Source: Clostridium sp. AF27-2AA
Lineage (GTDB): Bacteria; Bacillota; Clostridia; Lachnospirales; Lachnospiraceae
Direction: 5' to 3'
Assembly (NCBI RefSeq): GCF_003478505.1
Contig: NZ_QUFI01000016.1
Span: 1-64,000 of the forward strand
DNA length: 64,000 nucleotides
Under the pieces are notes generated by a model, which ran no database searches, had not been told where the DNA came from, and worked only from the letters and a program-made list of their open reading frames with translations. A program made the translations under genes and the position numbers. Below, piece after piece: positions 61,000 to 64,000 of this stretch (its first letter is position 1; each line of letters starts with the position of its first letter).

Positions 61000-61875
61000 A
61001 TGGCAGCGCCAAGAAAATTATCACCGGAAGAATTCAGGACAATGCAGCTGTTAGAGCTGGATATGCTGGAGGAATTGGACCGGGTATGTAGAAAATATGA
61101 TATTAAATACTGTATTACCTATGGAACCCTCCTGGGAGCTGTCAGACATAAGGGATTTATCCCATGGGATGATGACTCTGATATAGCAATGCTTAGGGAA
61201 GAGTATGAAAAATTTCGTAAGGTTGCACACGAAATGGATCCTTCTATCTGCTATTTCCAGGATCATTTTAATGACCCGGAGTATCTTTGGCAGTATGGGA
61301 AACTGCGGCGCACTGGAACTACATTTGTCCGTGCAGGTCAGGAGCATATGAAGGGAAAAAATGGGGTATTTGTGGATATCTTTGTGATGGATGACTGCCC
61401 CAAAAGCTTATTGGGGATGATATTTCATAGGTTCTGGTGCTTTTTTCTTCGAAAAATCCTCTATGCTCGGGTAGGAAAAGCAAATGCCAAAGGTTTACCG
61501 AAGCTCTGCTATCAACTTTTAAATTTGATTTCTGTAAACTGGGTATATAAACAGGTTGGGAAAATGTCAAAAAAAAGTAGTAACACCAGCCCAAATAGAG
61601 TGAGAACTTTATTATATCCATTATTTCAATATCAAAAAAACTATAATCACGGAAAAGCACATTTTGGAATGCTTAAAAGTTGGTTTTTAGAGCGTGCAGA
61701 ATATGATTTTGAAGGGCATAAATTTTATGGAACAAAGGATTATGATGGATATTTAAAATATATTTATAATGATTATATGACACCTCTTCCAGTAGAAAAA
61801 AGGCAGCCACATGCTCCTGTATCAAGTTTTGACTTTAATGTAAAAAGCAAAAATGTAAAAGAAAAACTGAAATAA
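61000..61875 (+). CDS. LicD-family phosphotransferase
   Basis: A 291-residue LicD-family protein. The family core is intact: CITYGTLLGAVRHKGFIPWDDDSDIAMLREEYEKF. LicD proteins transfer phosphocholine or similar groups onto surface glycans. The wall-binding repeats of the proteins at 43241 and 44673 bind such groups (family knowledge), so the two may be functionally linked. AAGGAAAC precedes the ATG. From about 61550 the DNA becomes more AT-rich than the flagellar genes. Confidence 0.88.
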   Translation: MAAPRKLSPEEFRTMQLLELDMLEELDRVCRKYDIKYCITYGTLLGAVRHKGFIPWDDDSDIAMLREEYEKFRKVAHEMDPSICYFQDHFNDPEYLWQYGKLRRTGTTFVRAGQEHMKGKNGVFVDIFVMDDCPKSLLGMIFHRFWCFFLRKILYARVGKANAKGLPKLCYQLLNLISVNWVYKQVGKMSKKSSNTSPNRVRTLLYPLFQYQKNYNHGKAHFGMLKSWFLERAEYDFEGHKFYGTKDYDGYLKYIYNDYMTPLPVEKRQPHAPVSSFDFNVKSKNVKEKLK

Positions 61876-61966
61876 AAAGTAACCTGTCAACAAAGATTCA
61901 TGCATTGTTTGTGCCGAAGGCAGGAGCGATGCAAGGAGGACATGTCGCGACGGCATGTTTAAATTA
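61876..61966. other. Intergenic region before the phosphoesterase gene
   Basis: The 90 bases contain a GC-rich patch around 61912-61955 (GCCGAAGGCAGGAGCGATGC, then AGGAGG and CATGTCGCGACGGCATG). The composition contrasts with the surrounding AT-rich DNA. The AGGAGG is far (about 25 bases) from the likely start at 61967. I see no gene or promoter here. Confidence 0.35.
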
Positions 61967-62692
61967 ATGAAAATAGCAGTTTTATCAGATATACATGGTA
62001 ATATGGAAGCTTTTCGTGAAGTTGTAAAATATCTGGAAAAAGAACAGATAAAAAAAGTGCTCATTCTGGGAGATATTATTGATTATGGTCCTCACTCAAA
62101 TGAGGTGATTACCTGCTTAATGGATCTTCCATGGGAAATAATCGGTAATATACGTGGAAATCATGAGGAAGCAGTCATAGAACAAAAATATGACATGTTT
62201 TCTTCTGACAGGGGTAGAAAATGTGCAGAAAATACCAGAAGATCATTAAATCAGCAAAGTTGGTATTATCTGAATACAATAATGGAGCCAACTGCATCAT
62301 TGGAAATTGAACTAGAAGGAAAAAAGTGCCTAGCTATCCATGGTAGTCTTAAAGACGAGATGTGGGTTGCAGTCAATCCAGAACAGGATTTAATGGAATA
62401 TAAAAAGTATGACTATGTTTTTTCTGGACATTCTCATTTACCGTGCGTATTTGGTAAATATTATGATGTGGATAATAAAAAGTATAGAAATAAGAAACGT
62501 ACAATGTTCATTAATCCAGGTTCTGTAGGACAGCCAAGAAATCATAATCCTAGAGCACAATTTGTTTTATGGGATACTGAAACAGATGAGTTTAGGATGT
62601 GTGCTGTTAATTATGATATAAAAAAAGAACAGCAAGCTTTTTCAGGTAAAATAGATGATTTTTATAAAAACAGGTTGCAGATAGGAATATGA
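61967..62692 (+). CDS. Metallophosphoesterase (YfcE/MJ0936-type)
   Basis: A 241-residue calcineurin-like phosphoesterase. Metal-site motifs are LSDIHGN (D-H), LGDIIDYG, GNHEEA and SGHSHLPC, plus IHGSL, in family order. ATG at 61967 (MKIAVLSDIHGN) is the typical start; an in-frame ATG at 61955 lies 12 bases upstream. Substrate unknown. It stands between licD and the broken epimerase. Confidence 0.88.
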   Translation: MKIAVLSDIHGNMEAFREVVKYLEKEQIKKVLILGDIIDYGPHSNEVITCLMDLPWEIIGNIRGNHEEAVIEQKYDMFSSDRGRKCAENTRRSLNQQSWYYLNTIMEPTASLEIELEGKKCLAIHGSLKDEMWVAVNPEQDLMEYKKYDYVFSGHSHLPCVFGKYYDVDNKKYRNKKRTMFINPGSVGQPRNHNPRAQFVLWDTETDEFRMCAVNYDIKKEQQAFSGKIDDFYKNRLQIGI

Positions 62693-62694
62693 CT

Positions 62695-62793
62695 ATGAAA
62701 AACCTATATGTGATAAGTGGAGTAACAGGGGTGACAGGAAATGAGCTGATGAGACATCTTCCCAGAAATAGGAGCAGATATTTATTTGTATAA
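62695..62793 (+). pseudogene. Remnant of an NAD-dependent sugar epimerase
   Basis: A 32-codon frame starting MKNLYVISGVTGVTGNEL, the beta-alpha start of a Rossmann epimerase (G..G..G pattern), which ends at a stop after LPRNRSRYLFV. The rest of an expected roughly 300-residue protein is missing. It overlaps the intergenic space before the nucleotidyltransferase. A deletion or frameshift in the glycan locus is likely. Confidence 0.6.
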
Positions 62794-62896
62794 ATTGTTC
62801 AATAAAAGTTAGATTCGGAGCGAAGACAGTTAAATAAAGACAAGATTCCGAATGATTTTGGAAAAGGAATTGAAGAGTGTTAAAAGGAATAAAAAA

Positions 62897-63640
62897 ATGA
62901 AAGCATTGATTGTAACAGTGGCTGGTATGTCTGCAAGATTCAGCCGTTCAGCAGGTGAACAGATTATTAAGTGTCTGTATCATACAAATTCAATGAAAGA
63001 AAGTTTGCTCTATACTTTGCTAAATGATAGTAGTGACATTGATTACTTTATTATTGTAGGTGGATACAGATACGAAGAATTATGTAAAACAGTTCGGGAA
63101 TATTTTGAAAAATTTTCAAATAAGATTCTTATGGTCGAAAATCCATACTATAAACGTTATGGTTCAGGATATAGTCTTTATATAGGCTTACAAAAGGCCT
63201 TTGAAACAGAGGCAGATGAAATTCTGTTTGCGGAGGGAGATCTGCATTTGAGTACTAATGATTACAAAAAGGTCTGCAATGCAAAAAAAAGTGTGGTCAC
63301 TGTTAATAGAGATCCTATCCTTGCAGATAAAGCAGTAGCTCTTTACTTTGATACTTCGGATAAAATTCATTACGTATATGATACAGGGCATAATGTACTG
63401 ACTATTAACGAACCCTTTCTTGCAATTTACAATTCTGGACAGGTATGGAAATTTGCTGATAAAAATCTGACTGAAAAAATATACAGTCAAATGGAACAGG
63501 AAGAATGGCAGGGAACGAATCTGGTTTTTGTTGAAAAGTATTTTACTACCTTGAGAAGAGATGAGTATGAACTGATTACGTTTAATAACTGGATTAATTG
63601 CAACACCATAGACGATTATAACAGGATTAAGGAGAGATAA
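62897..63640 (+). CDS. Nucleotidyltransferase (NTP_transferase/LicC-like)
   Basis: A 247-residue sugar- or choline-phosphate nucleotidyltransferase. The N-terminal nucleotide-binding stretch is VTVAGMSARFSRSAGEQIIKCLY, a variant of the usual GxGxR signature, and the metal acid is in FAEGDLHL. ATG at 62897 is chosen for the AAAGGAAT upstream; an in-frame ATG at 62852 lacks a site. LicC-like proteins activate phosphocholine with CTP and pair with LicD, so this may supply the LicD at 61000 (inference). Confidence 0.7.
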   Translation: MKALIVTVAGMSARFSRSAGEQIIKCLYHTNSMKESLLYTLLNDSSDIDYFIIVGGYRYEELCKTVREYFEKFSNKILMVENPYYKRYGSGYSLYIGLQKAFETEADEILFAEGDLHLSTNDYKKVCNAKKSVVTVNRDPILADKAVALYFDTSDKIHYVYDTGHNVLTINEPFLAIYNSGQVWKFADKNLTEKIYSQMEQEEWQGTNLVFVEKYFTTLRRDEYELITFNNWINCNTIDDYNRIKER

Positions 63641-63641
63641 A

Positions 63642-64000
63642 ATGAAGACAATCAATGAAAGGCTGATTAAATTAAAAAATGAACTTAAGAACAGAAAAAT
63701 AAGAATCATGATTATTGGTCTGGGAAGTGTAGGAAATTATCTGTTGGATTATCTGGTTTCTGTGGCAGATGAAAATATGGAAATCTGTGTGGTGGGAAGA
63801 AATGAAAATAAGATGGAGTCAGATGTAAATATTGTCAGAGTTGCTTCATTGATCAGGAGACAAAACAGGTGCCAGATAAGTATAGACAGTTCAGTTGATC
63901 TTAACAGCATAGAGTTGATTACGAAAGCAATAGAGCGATTTGCTCCAGATATTATTGTCAACAGTAGCCGTGCGTATTCAGGATTGAAGTATGGCAGTAT
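63642..64000 (+). CDS. Partial NAD-binding (saccharopine dehydrogenase-like) protein
   Basis: The first 119 residues of a protein cut by the window end. RIMIIGLGSVGNYLLDYL is a Rossmann NAD(P)-binding start, followed by ICVVGRNENKME and IVNSSRAYSGLK. AAGGAGAGATAA precedes the ATG. It follows the nucleotidyltransferase immediately and is probably co-transcribed. It resembles oxidoreductases of surface-polymer loci, but the substrate cannot be told. Confidence 0.6.
   Translation, partial: MKTINERLIKLKNELKNRKIRIMIIGLGSVGNYLLDYLVSVADENMEICVVGRNENKMESDVNIVRVASLIRRQNRCQISIDSSVDLNSIELITKAIERFAPDIIVNSSRAYSGLKYGS

Overview
This window looks like a piece of a motile, Gram-positive gut-type clostridium, most likely Lachnospiraceae (inference). 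The reasons are moderate GC content, strong AGGAGG-type ribosome sites, a large Firmicutes-type fla/che operon with FliY, CheC, CheD, CheV and FlbD, a FliW/CsrA pair, small flagellins without outer domains, and choline-binding-like cell-wall repeats. Almost the whole window is one flagellar and chemotaxis locus. A mobile-element patch lies on its left and a surface-glycan locus, cut by the window end, on its right.

Layout. (1) Bases 1-4600 hold an IS200/IS605-type element with a truncated TnpA and an intact TnpB, a PAS-GAF-GGDEF diguanylate cyclase, and a broken IS66 transposase. (2) Bases 4841-31866 form one co-directional fla/che series behind a candidate sigma-A promoter: flgB-fliEFGHIJK-flgDE-flbD-motAB-fliM-cheY-flgC-fliY-fliOPQR-flhBA-sigma28-flgF/G-cheCD-cheV, then a soluble hemerythrin chemoreceptor and a ParA/ComFB-like pair. 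flgC is displaced, and fliL, flhF and flhG are not found. (3) Bases 31861-36353 hold fliD-fliS-fliT-like and a degenerate nucleotidyltransferase. The late operon flgM-flgN-flgK-flgL-DUF6470-fliW-csrA converges on it from the other strand (41322-36403). (4) Bases 41445-46549 hold a YlqG/FliK-like protein, a free FlhB C-terminal domain, two cell-wall-repeat paralogues and a lytic transglycosylase with no signal peptide. (5) Bases 46614-49973 hold two flagellin genes and a TPR glycosyltransferase. (6) Bases 49910-55561 (minus) hold cheA-cheW-cheR-cheB and a C39-type peptidase. (7) Bases 55677-60972 hold a large glycosyltransferase-propeller protein, an EAL protein and a chemoreceptor. (8) Bases 61000-64000 hold LicD, a phosphoesterase, a broken epimerase, a nucleotidyltransferase and an incomplete NAD-binding protein.

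How it works together. The large operon makes the basal body, export gate, hook, stator, switch and the flagellar sigma factor. Nearly every later unit begins with the same sequence pattern, TTAT, 15 bases, then GCCGATAA or a close variant. I read this as the local sigma-28 promoter. It maps a late regulon of filament and cap genes, flgM/flgK/flgL, both flagellins, the cheA operon, the wall-binding/transglycosylase cluster, the 811-aa glycosyltransferase and the chemoreceptor. FlgM would hold sigma-28 until the hook is complete, and FliW/CsrA would then tune flagellin translation.

The least conventional parts are the ParA plus ComFB-domain pair inside the motility operon, the soluble hemerythrin-PocR-receptor fusion, the late cluster combining export-switch-like proteins with wall-binding proteins, and the 811-aa sigma-28-linked glycosyltransferase. 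All functional statements rest on reading the sequence and recalled family knowledge; no search was run.
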